Shown here: one piece after another, positions 16,085 through 24,484 of the stretch
Numbering within the stretch: position 1 is the first letter of the stretch
Layout: each line of letters starts with the position of its first letter
Source of the DNA: Taklimakanibacter sp021828105
Lineage (GTDB): Bacteria; Pseudomonadota; Alphaproteobacteria; Rhizobiales; Aestuariivirgaceae
NCBI GenBank assembly: GCA_021828105.1
Contig: JAKATG010000001.1
Location: 248,001-312,000 of the forward strand
Direction of reading: 5' to 3'
Length of the DNA stretch: 64,000 nt
Program-made: the position numbers and the translations under genes
Notes under the pieces: generated by a model
The model's database searches: none
Told to the model about the DNA's origin: nothing
The model's input: only the letters and a program-made list of their open reading frames with translations

Positions 16085-17155
16085 TCACGGCTCGCGCCGC
16101 CGGTTCTTCTCCTTCATCACGCTTTTCACCATTTTGCCGAAGGAGCGGTCGCGGGCGCGCCGTTCGGCGAGGCTCTCGCTATTATAGGCGTCCTCGGCGA
16201 GGAGCTTCCGCCAGCGCCGCAAGCGCTCGGCCTCGATATGGCCTTGGGCCAAGGCGGCCACAATCGCGCAACCGGGCTCGCTTTCATGCCGGCAATTGCT
16301 GAAGCGGCAGGTTTGCGCCAGAGCGACGATGTCGGCGAAGACGCCGTCGAGCCCTGAGCTCACATCGGTGAGCTGCAATTCGCGCATGCCCGGCGTGTCG
16401 AGGAGCCAGCCGCCCGCGCTCAATCGATGCAGGCTGCGGCCGGTGGTGGTGTGGCGGCCCCTGTCGTCATCGGCGCGGATGGCTTGCGTCTCGATATGGG
16501 TGGCACCCGTGAGCGTATTGACGAGTGTCGATTTGCCGACGCCGGAAGAGCCGACGAAAGCCACCGTTTGGCCGCGCTTGCACCAGGGCTTGAGGCAGGC
16601 AGCACTCTCCTGGTCGAGAGCATTCACCGCCTCGACCAGGAGACCGGCCAGAAGTTTTCCCGCGTCGCGCACGAAGTCCTCCGGCCGATCGGTCAGGTCG
16701 GCCTTGGTCAGGACGACGACCGGCGTCACTTGCGCTTCCTCGGCGAGGACGAGATAGCGCTCGAGCCGCGCGAGGTTGAAATCCTGGTTGCAGGACGAGA
16801 CGATGAACAGCGTGTCGACATTGGCGGCGATGAGCTGCAGCCGCCGTGCCGTGCCGGCGGCGCGGCGCTTGAACAGGCTCTTGCGCGCGAGGAGACGCGC
16901 GGCGCGGATTCGTGCCGCATCGAGGAGGAGCCAGTCGCCCACCGTGGCGGTGGCTTCATCCTCCTCAGGATCGGCGGTGAAAGGCGGTATGGCGAGGTCG
17001 AGACCGACGCCCGTGACGAGGAGGCGGTCGCGATGGACGGCCATCACCCGGACAGGCGGGCGGGTTTCTTCAGGATCGAGCTCTTGGGCGAAATGGTTGC
17101 TCCAGCCGAGATCGGCGAGGTCGAGGATTTGCGATGTCATTGTGTCTGCCAGCAT
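16085..17155 (-). CDS. rsgA: Small ribosomal subunit biogenesis GTPase RsgA
   Basis: A 356-residue circularly permuted GTPase that helps the last stages of 30S subunit maturation. Domains in order: N-terminal OB fold, then GTPase motifs in permuted order G4 LTKAD, G1 GSSGVGKST (about residue 210), G2 around RGRHTTT and G3 DTPGMRE, and a C-terminal zinc finger C-x4-C-x-H-x5-C (CRFSNCRHESEPGC). The start at 17155 is preferred because an aagg ribosome site lies five bases upstream; MTSQ at 17140 is an alternative. It is the first gene of the leftward run but is separated by 105 bases from the Kef-like operon. Confidence 0.95.
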   Translation of the reverse strand: MLADTMTSQILDLADLGWSNHFAQELDPEETRPPVRVMAVHRDRLLVTGVGLDLAIPPFTADPEEDEATATVGDWLLLDAARIRAARLLARKSLFKRRAAGTARRLQLIAANVDTLFIVSSCNQDFNLARLERYLVLAEEAQVTPVVVLTKADLTDRPEDFVRDAGKLLAGLLVEAVNALDQESAACLKPWCKRGQTVAFVGSSGVGKSTLVNTLTGATHIETQAIRADDDRGRHTTTGRSLHRLSAGGWLLDTPGMRELQLTDVSSGLDGVFADIVALAQTCRFSNCRHESEPGCAIVAALAQGHIEAERLRRWRKLLAEDAYNSESLAERRARDRSFGKMVKSVMKEKNRRREP

Positions 17156-17485
17156 CTGTGCCTTGTGGGCACGAACAAACGAACGGCCGCTGCTCGAGCA
17201 GGAGCCGGGTTCGGGCTGGACTGAAAGCGGAAGAAGCGCGGCTAGGGCGCTATCCGGATTTCTCCAGCCTATGGGACACCGCGACAATCACAAAGACCTC
17301 CTTTCCTGATCACGAAGCATTTCCAGTATAGTCGGGCGGAAGACTGACGAAAATGGGGCAAATCATGAATAAGAAACGCAGTCCGCGCGACGCAGCGCCA
17401 TCGCCCACGATCTAGACAATATTCGGTTCTAGAGTTTCCTGGTGAAGGGGATCCCCCGGGACGGCGAGAGAGTCACGGAGGAAAA
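17156..17485. other. Intergenic region upstream of rsgA and the TylF-like gene
   Basis: A 330-base divergent promoter region. I see no open frame with coding character, no clear hairpin and no recognisable operator. A possible -10 word (tatagt, about 17328) and the sequence around tctagagtttcctgg (17430) are unremarkable. Confidence 0.4.
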
Positions 17486-18226
17486 ATGCTGCACGTACAA
17501 CGTATCAAGCGTTACCTGAACCGGATTGCGGGCCCAAATGCGCTGTCATCCGTGGCGAAGGTCGAGACGCGCGACTTGCTGGCGCGCATCCGCTCGAGCA
17601 AGCTCACCTATCTGTCGGACCGCAAGCTTGCCAGCCTGGCCAATACCTGCAGCGCCATCGAAGAGGCCAGATTGCCCGGCGCCTTCATCGAGGCCGGTTG
17701 CGCGCTCGGCGGTTCGGCAATTTTGATTGCGACGGTCAAAGATTCCGAGCGTCCGTTTTTCATCTATGACGTGTTCGGGATGATCCCGCCGCCGACGGCG
17801 GAAGACACACGCGATGTCCACGATCGCTATCAAACCATCGTGGAAGGAAAATCGGTCGGAATCGACGGCGACAAATATTATGGCTACCAGGATAATCTGT
17901 ACGACGTCGTGCAAGGCAATCTGCGGCGCTTTGGAATAGAGCCCGAAGAACAGTCCGTGGCGCTCATCAAAGGTCTGGTGCAGGATACGATGCATATCGA
18001 CCAGCCGGTGGCCTTCGCTCATGTCGATGTCGACTGGTATGAGCCGGTGTCGACCTGCCTGCGGCGCATCTTCCCCAAGCTTGTCGAGGGCGGCAGCATC
18101 ATTCTCGACGACTACCATGATTGGGGCGGCTGCCGGAAAGCGACCGATGAATATCTGAGAGAGATCACCGGCCGGTTTTCGCTGGACGATTCCGCAGGCT
18201 CGATGAAAGTGACCAAGGTGAAGTGA
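17486..18226 (+). CDS. TylF/MycF-family O-methyltransferase
   Basis: A 246-residue class I SAM-dependent methyltransferase of the TylF/MycF/NovP family, which includes Mg2+-dependent sugar O-methyltransferases. The SAM-binding turn is FIEAGCALGGSAI (about 68-80); the family metal-binding acidic residues are visible in HVDVDWYEPV (about 182-191) and LDDYHDWGG (about 209-217). Substrates in this organism are unknown; polysaccharide or lipid sugars are the usual guess. A strong ribosome site (cacggagg) precedes the ATG at 17486. It is followed 18 bases later by the TfoX-N gene, so they may be cotranscribed. Confidence 0.85.
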   Translation: MLHVQRIKRYLNRIAGPNALSSVAKVETRDLLARIRSSKLTYLSDRKLASLANTCSAIEEARLPGAFIEAGCALGGSAILIATVKDSERPFFIYDVFGMIPPPTAEDTRDVHDRYQTIVEGKSVGIDGDKYYGYQDNLYDVVQGNLRRFGIEPEEQSVALIKGLVQDTMHIDQPVAFAHVDVDWYEPVSTCLRRIFPKLVEGGSIILDDYHDWGGCRKATDEYLREITGRFSLDDSAGSMKVTKVK

Positions 18227-18244
18227 GCTTATCGAGGTGTTCTT

Positions 18245-18607
18245 ATGCCTCAAAGTATGGCGGACGGAGACGCGCTGGCGGTGAGGCTCCGCGCCGCCCT
18301 TCCCGCCAAGGGCTTGAGCGAGCGGAAGATGTTCGGCGGCGTCGGCTTCATGCTCAATGGCAACATGATCGCCGGCGCTTCGAAGCGCGGGCTACTCCTG
18401 CGTGTCGGCAAAGAACGCTACAGCGAAGCTCTGGCCCGCTCAGGTGCCCGTCCGATGGAGATGCGAGGCCGGCCGGTCGAAGGCTATGTCCGGATCGATC
18501 CCGGTGGCCTGACCGATGCCGCCTTGCTCGGCTGGCTCGCCTTGGCGCGCGCTTATGTGGAGACGCTGCCGCCCAAGGTGCGCAAGCCGCCAGGCCGATC
18601 CCGATAA
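18245..18607 (+). CDS. TfoX/Sxy N-terminal domain protein
   Basis: A 120-residue protein consisting only of the TfoX N-terminal fold: KGLSERKMFGGVGFMLNGNMIAG (about 22-44), RVGKERY and YVRIDPGGLTDAALLGWLALARAYVETLP. In gammaproteobacteria TfoX/Sxy coactivates CRP at competence genes, but stand-alone N-domain proteins like this are widespread and uncharacterised, so a competence role should not be assumed. It lies just after the methyltransferase gene and converges on sciP with 16 bases between stops. Confidence 0.85.
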   Translation: MPQSMADGDALAVRLRAALPAKGLSERKMFGGVGFMLNGNMIAGASKRGLLLRVGKERYSEALARSGARPMEMRGRPVEGYVRIDPGGLTDAALLGWLALARAYVETLPPKVRKPPGRSR

Positions 18608-18623
18608 CATTCTCTTATAGGAT

Positions 18624-18902
18624 TTATTGCCTGTATTGCTGGATGCGGGTGGTCCGCAATCCTGCCAGGCCGTGCCTGTCGATCGAGCGCTGCCAGCTCA
18701 GATATTCCTCGACAGTGAGCGTATAGCGCTCACAGGCCTCTTCCAGGCTCAAGAGCCCGCCCCGGACAGCGGCCACGACCTCCGCTTTGCGGCGGATGAC
18801 CCAGCGCTGATTTCCGGGGGGTGGCAAGTCCGCAATGGTCAACGGACTGCCATCGGGCCCAATGACGTAGTTCACGCGGGGACGCAACTGACCGTTGTTC
18901 AT
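18624..18902 (-). CDS. sciP: CtrA inhibitor SciP
   Basis: A 92-residue DUF1153 helix-turn-helix protein that represses CtrA-activated transcription in the swarmer phase. The sequence is almost that of known SciP proteins: RPRVNYVIGPDGSPLT, RWVIRRKAEVVAAVRGG, LSLEEACERYTLTVEEYLSW and a basic tail ending RTTRIQQYRQ. The start MNNGQLRP at 18902 has a ribosome site (aaggtg) and matches the family N-terminus; the longer frame to 18959 adds residues absent in the family. In several alphaproteobacteria sciP is beside mnmA, as here. A near-consensus CtrA box lies about 60 bases upstream (18960). Confidence 0.95.
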   Translation of the reverse strand: MNNGQLRPRVNYVIGPDGSPLTIADLPPPGNQRWVIRRKAEVVAAVRGGLLSLEEACERYTLTVEEYLSWQRSIDRHGLAGLRTTRIQQYRQ

Positions 18903-18959
18903 CACCTTACTCGACTGGGTACACACACTAACGACCCGTCCAAGACTAGGTGGGTTCAC

Positions 18960-18974
18960 TTAAAATTGGGCTAA
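18960..18974 (-). promoter_or_regulatory. Candidate CtrA box upstream of sciP
   Basis: Read on the + strand, TTAA (18960-18963), seven bases, then CTAA (18971-18974); on the sciP strand TTAG-N7-TTAA. This is the CtrA consensus TTAA-N7-TTAA with one mismatch and exact spacing, centred about 65 bases from the sciP start codon. CtrA activates sciP in Caulobacter, which fits. Occupancy is inferred. Confidence 0.5.
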
Positions 18975-19015
18975 GCAGTTCCGAACAATTTGCAAATCTT
19001 CGCGGGCGACTGCGT

Positions 19016-19050
19016 CAAATCAGGACAAATCGGGACAAATCCGGCCAAAT
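19016..19050. repeat. Four CAAAT tracts phased at 10 bp
   Basis: The word caaat begins at 19016, 19026, 19036 and 19046, in four degenerate ten-base units (aaatcaggac, aaatcgggac, aaatccggcc, aaattcgacg). A-tracts repeated at the helical period are expected to bend DNA. They sit in the short divergent region between sciP and mnmA. Confidence 0.65.
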
Positions 19051-19092
19051 TCGACGTTTACAATGGGAAGCGAAGCCGCCATCTATCCGCCC

Positions 19093-20298
19093 ATGAGCCA
19101 GATCGACCCCTTGACCCTCAATGTGCGCCGCTCGATCGGCCTCGCCGGCGACCCCGCCCGGACGCGGATCGTCTGCGCCATGTCGGGGGGCGTCGACTCT
19201 TCCGTGGCGGCCGCCTTACTCAAGCGGGCGGGCTATGACGTGGTCGGCATCACCCTCCAGCTCTATGACCATGGCGAGGCGGTCAGGCGCAAGGGCGCCT
19301 GCTGCGCCGGCCAGGACATCCATGATGCGCGGCGCGTGGCGGCCCAGCTCGGCATCCCCCATTATGTGCTCGATTTCGAAAGCCGTTTCCGGGAAGCGGT
19401 GATCGATGACTTCGTCAACAGCTATGTCGCGGGTTTCACCCCGGTGCCCTGCATCCGCTGCAACCAGACGGTCAAATTCGCCGATCTCCTGGCGCGCGCC
19501 CAGGAACTCGAGGCCGAGGCGCTGGTCACCGGCCATTATATCGAGAGCCGGCCGCGCCCCGACGGCTCAGGGCACCGCGACCTCTTCACGCCGGCCGACA
19601 TGGCGCGCGACCAGAGCTATTTCCTCTTCGCCACCACGCAGGAGCAGATCGACTATCTGCGCTTTCCCTTAGGCGCGCTGCCCAAGAGCGAGACGCGCCG
19701 CATCGCGGCCGAGATCGGGCTCGCGGTGGCGGACAAGCCCGACAGCCAGGACATCTGCTTCGTGCCGGAAGGCCGCTATGCCGATCTCATCACCAGGCTC
19801 AGGCCCGATGCGGCCGAGCCCGGCGACATCCTGCATGAGGACGGCCGCCGTCTCGGCCGGCACAAGGGCACGGTCCATTTCACCGTCGGGCAGCGGCGCG
19901 GGCTCGGCATCGCCGAGGGCGACCCGCTCTATGTGGTCAAGATCGATTCGAAAAAGCGCCAGGTCATTGTGGGATCCCGCGCGTCGCTGCTGCGGCATGA
20001 CATCGCCCTTGCCCAGGTGAACTGGCTCGGGGAGGTGCCGCTTGATTCGCGGCCGCAGCCGGTTTTCGCCAAAATCCGCTCCACCAGAGCGCCGGTCGCG
20101 GCCGAAATCCGCCAGGGGCCGGAGGGCGCCATTGTCAGCATCGCCGAGGGCGAATATGGCGTATCGCCCGGACAGGCTTGTGTTCTCTACGAAAATACCG
20201 GGCCGGGGGCCCGGGTCCTGGGCGGCGGCTTCATTGCCCGCAGTTTTCCCCCCAAGGAAAATCGGAGCTTGCCAGAAGCACTGTCCATGGTCACATAA
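19093..20298 (+). CDS. mnmA: tRNA-specific 2-thiouridylase MnmA
   Basis: A 401-residue enzyme that thiolates U34 of tRNA-Lys, -Glu and -Gln in the cytoplasm. The PP-loop ATP site is AMSGGVDSS (residues 29-37). The two catalytic cysteines are visible in PCIRCNQTVKF (about 117-127) and QDICFVPEG (about 217-225), with FTVGQRRGLGI following and a C-terminal beta-barrel with SPGQACVLYE. The N-terminus is uncertain: ATG 19063 in the same frame adds ten residues, and neither start has a clear ribosome site. It is divergent from sciP and followed 27 bases later by a methyltransferase gene. Confidence 0.95.
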   Translation: MSQIDPLTLNVRRSIGLAGDPARTRIVCAMSGGVDSSVAAALLKRAGYDVVGITLQLYDHGEAVRRKGACCAGQDIHDARRVAAQLGIPHYVLDFESRFREAVIDDFVNSYVAGFTPVPCIRCNQTVKFADLLARAQELEAEALVTGHYIESRPRPDGSGHRDLFTPADMARDQSYFLFATTQEQIDYLRFPLGALPKSETRRIAAEIGLAVADKPDSQDICFVPEGRYADLITRLRPDAAEPGDILHEDGRRLGRHKGTVHFTVGQRRGLGIAEGDPLYVVKIDSKKRQVIVGSRASLLRHDIALAQVNWLGEVPLDSRPQPVFAKIRSTRAPVAAEIRQGPEGAIVSIAEGEYGVSPGQACVLYENTGPGARVLGGGFIARSFPPKENRSLPEALSMVT

Positions 20299-20325
20299 TC
20301 GGGGAAATGGGAGCAGGAGAGAGCC

Positions 20326-20976
20326 ATGCAGGGCCATGCCCGCCGCGCGCTCGCTGAGATTGACAATCACGATGTCATGCGTGCCTACCGGCGTTGGGCG
20401 CCCGTCTATGATGCGACTTTCGGCAAGGTGGTCGAAGCCGGCGTCAAGCAAGCCACTTCCATCGTCAACAGATATCACGGCCGCGTCCTCGAAGTCGGCG
20501 TCGGCACCGGTCTGTCGCTGCCCCACTACAAGCACAGCCTGAAGGTCACAGGCATCGATCTTTCGCCGGACATGCTGATGCGCGCGCGCGAGCGGGCACA
20601 GAAGCGCGGTCTGCGCCATGTCGATGCGCTCATCGAGATGGACGCGACGGCGCTCAAATTCGCCGACAACAGCTTCGACGTCACCACGGCGATGTTCGTG
20701 ATGACGGTGGTGCCCGATCCGGTCAAGGTGATGAACGAGCTCATCCGCGTCACCAAGCCCGGCGGCCATATCGTCATCGTCAACCATTTCAGCATCGACA
20801 AAGGCTTGCGCGCGGTGGTCGAGAAGCGCCTGGCGCGCTTCTCCGATATCCTCGGCTGGCGGCCGGATTTCCCGGTCGAGACGCTGATGGTGAGCGGCAA
20901 GCTCAAGCTGGAAGAGCAGCGGCCCTTGAAACCTTTCGGTTTCTTTACCTTGCTGCGCTTCCAACGGCTGACCTGA
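20326..20976 (+). CDS. pmtA: Phosphatidylethanolamine N-methyltransferase, Rhodobacter-type PmtA
   Basis: A 216-residue UbiE-like SAM-dependent methyltransferase. The segment MRAYRRWAPVYDATFGKVV (about 18-36) and motif I VLEVGVGTGLSLP (about 53-65), followed by TGIDLSPDML and GGHIVIVNHF, match the Rhodobacter-type PmtA group, which methylates phosphatidylethanolamine on the way to phosphatidylcholine at the inner membrane. A ribosome site (aggagag) precedes 20326. The adjacent downstream gene belongs to the other, Sinorhizobium-type, branch of phospholipid methyltransferases, so the pair may do successive methylations; that is inference. Confidence 0.85.
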   Translation: MQGHARRALAEIDNHDVMRAYRRWAPVYDATFGKVVEAGVKQATSIVNRYHGRVLEVGVGTGLSLPHYKHSLKVTGIDLSPDMLMRARERAQKRGLRHVDALIEMDATALKFADNSFDVTTAMFVMTVVPDPVKVMNELIRVTKPGGHIVIVNHFSIDKGLRAVVEKRLARFSDILGWRPDFPVETLMVSGKLKLEEQRPLKPFGFFTLLRFQRLT

Positions 20977-20996
20977 TCGTGTAACGAAGCTCCAAG

Positions 20997-21572
20997 ATGA
21001 AAAAATCAAAACTGCTCTTCTGGCAGCGCTATCTGCATCGCCCACTCGGCGTCGGCGCTGTGGCGCCGAGCGGGCCGAGCCTGGCTCGGGCCATGGTCGA
21101 GACGCTGGCACCCCACGACGAGGACGTGATCGTCGAGATCGGTCCGGGCACCGGCCCGTTCACGCGCGCTTTGCTGGAGTCGGGCGTCGAGCCCGCGCAG
21201 CTCATCCTCATCGAGTTCGATCCGGAATTCGTGCGCCATCTCCGGCAGAGATTTCCGGGCGTCACCGTCCTGCACGGGGATGCCTCGCAATTGCCGCGAC
21301 TGTTGAAGGAGCACGGGTACGACAAGGTGCCTAAGATCCTTTCCGGCCTGCCGCTCAGAAGCATGCCGAAGGCCGTACGCGCGGGAATCACGCGCGCCAT
21401 GGCGACGTCGCTCACCACCCAGGGCTCGCTCGTGCAATTCAGCTACTTCGTCGCGCCGCCGCTTGCCGAGGCGGAAGTGAAGGCCTGCGGCCTCACCGGT
21501 CGGCGGGCGAAAGCGGTGATGGCCAATATCCCTCCGGCCTTCGTGTGGCATTACCGCAAGAACGCCGCCTGA
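20997..21572 (+). CDS. Phospholipid N-methyltransferase-like protein (COG3963 type)
   Basis: A 191-residue class I methyltransferase related to KsgA-like enzymes and to the Sinorhizobium-type phospholipid methyltransferases. Visible motifs: the N-terminal RYLHRPLGVGAVAPSGPSLARAM, motif I VIVEIGPGTGPFTRALLE (about 43-60), LIEFDPEFV, and the catalytic-loop position ILSGLPLRSMP (about 113-123). The GAVAPSG.SLARAM opening is characteristic of the COG3963 branch that includes PmtA of Agrobacterium and Sinorhizobium. It begins 20 bases after the UbiE-like pmtA and is very probably cotranscribed with it. Substrate is by family only. Confidence 0.8.
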   Translation: MKKSKLLFWQRYLHRPLGVGAVAPSGPSLARAMVETLAPHDEDVIVEIGPGTGPFTRALLESGVEPAQLILIEFDPEFVRHLRQRFPGVTVLHGDASQLPRLLKEHGYDKVPKILSGLPLRSMPKAVRAGITRAMATSLTTQGSLVQFSYFVAPPLAEAEVKACGLTGRRAKAVMANIPPAFVWHYRKNAA

Positions 21573-21754
21573 GGGGCGTCCGCCTGTCAGCATGACGCTT
21601 CGTGATGTCCAGCATTGATCTGGACAAGAGCCGGCAAGCCATGCGAGGTTGCGCCCGCGCAAGCCGAGCCCTCTTGTTCTTTTGAACCAACGATCTTCGG
21701 CTTGCGCGAAGGCCGGGCGCCGGACGCCGGTGTTTTTCACATTTCGAGACCGTC

Positions 21755-22768
21755 ATGAACGATGCAACGCGTATGAATTATTCGCCGCCTGTCGAAGAGC
21801 GTACCGCGCTCGCCGTCGCGGCGCGCGGGCTCGTGAAATGCTTCGGCGAGGTGCGCGCGGTCGATGGAATCGATCTCGACGTGCCGCGCGGCATGATCTT
21901 CGCCATCCTCGGTCCCAATGGCGCCGGCAAGACCACGTTGATGCGGATGCTGGCGACGCTGTCGGCGCCCGATCAAGGCTCGGCCAGCGTCATGGGCCAT
22001 GATCTCGTGCGCTCGCCGCACCAGGTGCGGGCCGGCATCGCCATGACCGGCCAGTTCGCTTCGCTCGACGAGGACCTGACCGGACGCGAGAACCTGCTGC
22101 TGCTCGCGCGCCTGTGGGGCTTTCGCGGCCGTGCCGCCAAGGCGCGCGCCGACGACCTCCTGGCCACCTTCGACCTCACGGAAGCGGCGCAGAAGCAGGT
22201 GAAGGCCTATTCCGGCGGCATGCGGCGGAGGCTCGATATCGCGGCCTCGCTCATCGTGACGCCGGGCGTGCTGTTCCTCGACGAGCCGACGACCGGCCTC
22301 GATCCCAATGCGCGCCAGGATGTGTGGCGGATGATCCGGGCGCTGGCCGGTTCCGGCGTCACCATCCTGCTCACCACGCAATATCTCGACGAGGCCGACC
22401 AGCTCGCGGCGCGCATCGCCGTCATCGACAAGGGCAAGAAGATCGCCGAGGGCACGAGCCGCGAGCTCAAGGCGGCGACGGGCTCGGGCTTCCTGCATGT
22501 GGCGCTGGTCGATCCGCAACGGCTCGACGAGGCGCAGGGGCTGCTCGAGAAGCATCTCAGCGCCGAGGTGCAGCGCAGTCCGGAAGGCGCGCAACTGTCG
22601 GTGATGACGGGGAGTGCCCACGCCGCCAATCAGGCGATCAGCGCCTTGATCGCGCAAGGCATCGAGCTTGCCGATTTCTCGATGGGCTCGCCCAGCCTCG
22701 AGGAGGTCTTCTTCGCGCTGACCGGCGGCAGCGGCAGGCTCGCCCGAAAGAAGGAGAACGGCCAATGA
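21755..22768 (+). CDS. ABC-2 exporter ATP-binding subunit (DrrA-like)
   Basis: A 337-residue ATPase of the daunorubicin-resistance type. Walker A GPNGAGKTT (about 50-58), Q-loop in AMTGQFASLDEDLTG, signature YSGGMRRRL (about 150-158), Walker B VLFLDEPTTGLD (about 170-181) and switch TTQYLDEADQ. A C-terminal extension of about 90 residues is typical of DrrA-like subunits. It powers export through the permease encoded immediately downstream, whose ATG overlaps this stop by four bases. Cargo is unknown; drug, lipid or polyketide-like compounds are usual in the family. Confidence 0.9.
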   Translation: MNDATRMNYSPPVEERTALAVAARGLVKCFGEVRAVDGIDLDVPRGMIFAILGPNGAGKTTLMRMLATLSAPDQGSASVMGHDLVRSPHQVRAGIAMTGQFASLDEDLTGRENLLLLARLWGFRGRAAKARADDLLATFDLTEAAQKQVKAYSGGMRRRLDIAASLIVTPGVLFLDEPTTGLDPNARQDVWRMIRALAGSGVTILLTTQYLDEADQLAARIAVIDKGKKIAEGTSRELKAATGSGFLHVALVDPQRLDEAQGLLEKHLSAEVQRSPEGAQLSVMTGSAHAANQAISALIAQGIELADFSMGSPSLEEVFFALTGGSGRLARKKENGQ

Positions 22769-23586
22769 GCGATATCGGCATGACGCCGCTCCAATCCCGG
22801 CTCGACATGGTGGCGCCGCCCCGCCCGCCCTCGGCGTTCTCCAATGCCCTCGTCTTCGGCTGGCGCGCGATCCTCAAATTCAAGCATGTGCCGGAGCAGC
22901 TCTTCGATCTGGTGATGACGCCGATCATGTTCACGCTGCTGTTCACTTTCGTGTTCGGCGGCGCGCTGGCGGGCTCGCCCTCCGCCTATCTGCAGTTCTT
23001 CCTGCCCGGCATTCTCGTGCAGACCGTCGTGTTCAACGCGGTCTATTCCGGCATGGGGCTTTCGACCGATCTCGGCAAGGGCCTGTTCGACCGCTTCCGC
23101 TCGCTGCCGATCTGGTCGCTCGCTCCGTTCGCCGGGCTGATGGTGGGCGACGTGCTGCGCCATGTGATCGCCGGCGCCATCATCCTGACGATCGGCCTCA
23201 TCCTCGGCTACCGGCCGGAAGGCGGCGTCTTCGGCATCATCGCCGCCTTCGCGCTCTTGATCGCCATCGGCTTCGGCATGGGCTGGATCTTCATCGTGCT
23301 CGGCCTCCTGATCCGGTCGCCGACGACGGTGATGACCGCGGGCTTCACCTTCCTGTTTCCGCTGGTCTTCGCCTCCAACATCATGGTGCAGCCCGACACC
23401 ATGCCGGGATGGTTGCGCGCTTTTGTCGATGTGAACCCGGTCTCGCTGATGACGAGCGCCATACGCGGCCTGATGGCGGGCAATGCGAGCCTGAGCGATG
23501 TGCTGCTGGCGCTCGCCGCACCCGCGGCGCTCACCGTGCTGCTGGCGCCGGTGACGCTCTGGCTCTACCGGCGCAGCGATCGCTAG
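22765..23586 (+). CDS. ABC-2 type permease (DrrB-like)
   Basis: A 273-residue membrane protein with six predicted helices (for example LVMTPIMFTLLFTFVFGGAL at about 52-71, FGIIAAFALLIAIGFGMGWI, and the C-terminal ALAAPAALTVLLAPVTLWLY). The ABC-2 signature region is in GLFDRFRSLPIWSLAPFAG (about 108-126), the EAA-like loop contacting the ATPase. It starts within the stop codon of the ATPase gene (ATGA) and forms a complete half-size exporter with it. The TauD-like gene follows 20 bases later and might belong to the same transcript. Confidence 0.9.
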   Translation: MSDIGMTPLQSRLDMVAPPRPPSAFSNALVFGWRAILKFKHVPEQLFDLVMTPIMFTLLFTFVFGGALAGSPSAYLQFFLPGILVQTVVFNAVYSGMGLSTDLGKGLFDRFRSLPIWSLAPFAGLMVGDVLRHVIAGAIILTIGLILGYRPEGGVFGIIAAFALLIAIGFGMGWIFIVLGLLIRSPTTVMTAGFTFLFPLVFASNIMVQPDTMPGWLRAFVDVNPVSLMTSAIRGLMAGNASLSDVLLALAAPAALTVLLAPVTLWLYRRSDR

Positions 23587-23606
23587 ATACGGAGAGGACG
23601 AGTGCC

Positions 23607-24470
23607 ATGGAAGAGTATCCGCTGACAGGCACCATTGGCGCCGAGATCACCGGCATCGACTTGCGCCAGCCTATTTCCGACGATCTGGCGGGATCGCTCC
23701 AGGATGCGCTGGCGCGCCATCAGGTGCTGTTCTTCCGCGACCAGCGTCTCTCGCTCGATCAGCTCAAGGCCGTGACGCGGGCATTCGGGCCGGCAATGCG
23801 GCTGCCCTATGTGCAACCGCTCGAAGGCGAGCCCGAGGTCATTCGGGTTCTCAAGGAGGCGGATGAAAAGGGCGGTGTGTTCGGCGGCGACTGGCATACG
23901 GATTTCAGTTTCCTGGAGCGGCCGCCGGCTGGCTCGCTCCTCGCGGCGGAGGTCGTTCCTCCGCATGGCGGCGACACTGTTTGGGTGAGCCAGGCGCTGG
24001 CCTGGGAGACCCTGCCCGAGCCGCTTCAGCAGCTGCTCGCGGGGCGCGATGCCATTCATGTCGGAAAGCCCTATGGGGTGAAATGGGCGCCGCCGCAAAA
24101 GGAACGTGCCGGCGCCTCCATCAAGATGACCCGGGGCGATCCCGAGGCCGATATCGAGCGGGCCCATCCCGCGGTGATCCGAAATCCCCTGACCGGGCGA
24201 GCTGCCGCGTTCCTCAACCCGCTCTATGTCACGCGTCTCGAGGACTTGAGCGAAGCGGAGAGCCGCCCCATCCTCGATCAGATCCAGCGCCATGCGACGC
24301 GGCCGGAATTCTGCTGCCGGTTTCGCTGGAGTCCCGGCGCGCTCGCCGTCTGGGACAACCTGTTCACGCAGCATTACGCGGTGAACGATTACCAGGGCCA
24401 TCGCCGGCTGATGTATCGCACGACTTTCGCCGGGCCGACGCCGCGTGAGCTGGCGCTATCGCGGAGCTGA
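23607..24470 (+). CDS. TauD/TfdA-family Fe(II)/2-oxoglutarate dioxygenase
   Basis: A 287-residue non-haem iron dioxygenase. The metal-binding HxD is in WHTDFSFLERP (about residues 96-98) and the distal histidine and 2-oxoglutarate-binding arginine in YQGHRRLMYRTTFAG (about 264-278). Family members hydroxylate taurine, sulfonates, 2,4-D or carnitine-like compounds; the substrate cannot be told here, and no taurine transport genes are near. ATG 23607 follows a ggagagga ribosome site. Position right after the ABC exporter may be chance or may mean modification of an exported compound. Confidence 0.9.
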   Translation: MEEYPLTGTIGAEITGIDLRQPISDDLAGSLQDALARHQVLFFRDQRLSLDQLKAVTRAFGPAMRLPYVQPLEGEPEVIRVLKEADEKGGVFGGDWHTDFSFLERPPAGSLLAAEVVPPHGGDTVWVSQALAWETLPEPLQQLLAGRDAIHVGKPYGVKWAPPQKERAGASIKMTRGDPEADIERAHPAVIRNPLTGRAAAFLNPLYVTRLEDLSEAESRPILDQIQRHATRPEFCCRFRWSPGALAVWDNLFTQHYAVNDYQGHRRLMYRTTFAGPTPRELALSRS

Positions 24471-24484
24471 GAAGCAACAGGCAA

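Noticed and set aside
21755..24470. Interpretation of ABC exporter plus TauD-like gene as a taurine utilisation system
   Set aside because: The ABC genes are ABC-2 exporters, not the TauABC importer, so only physical proximity links them.
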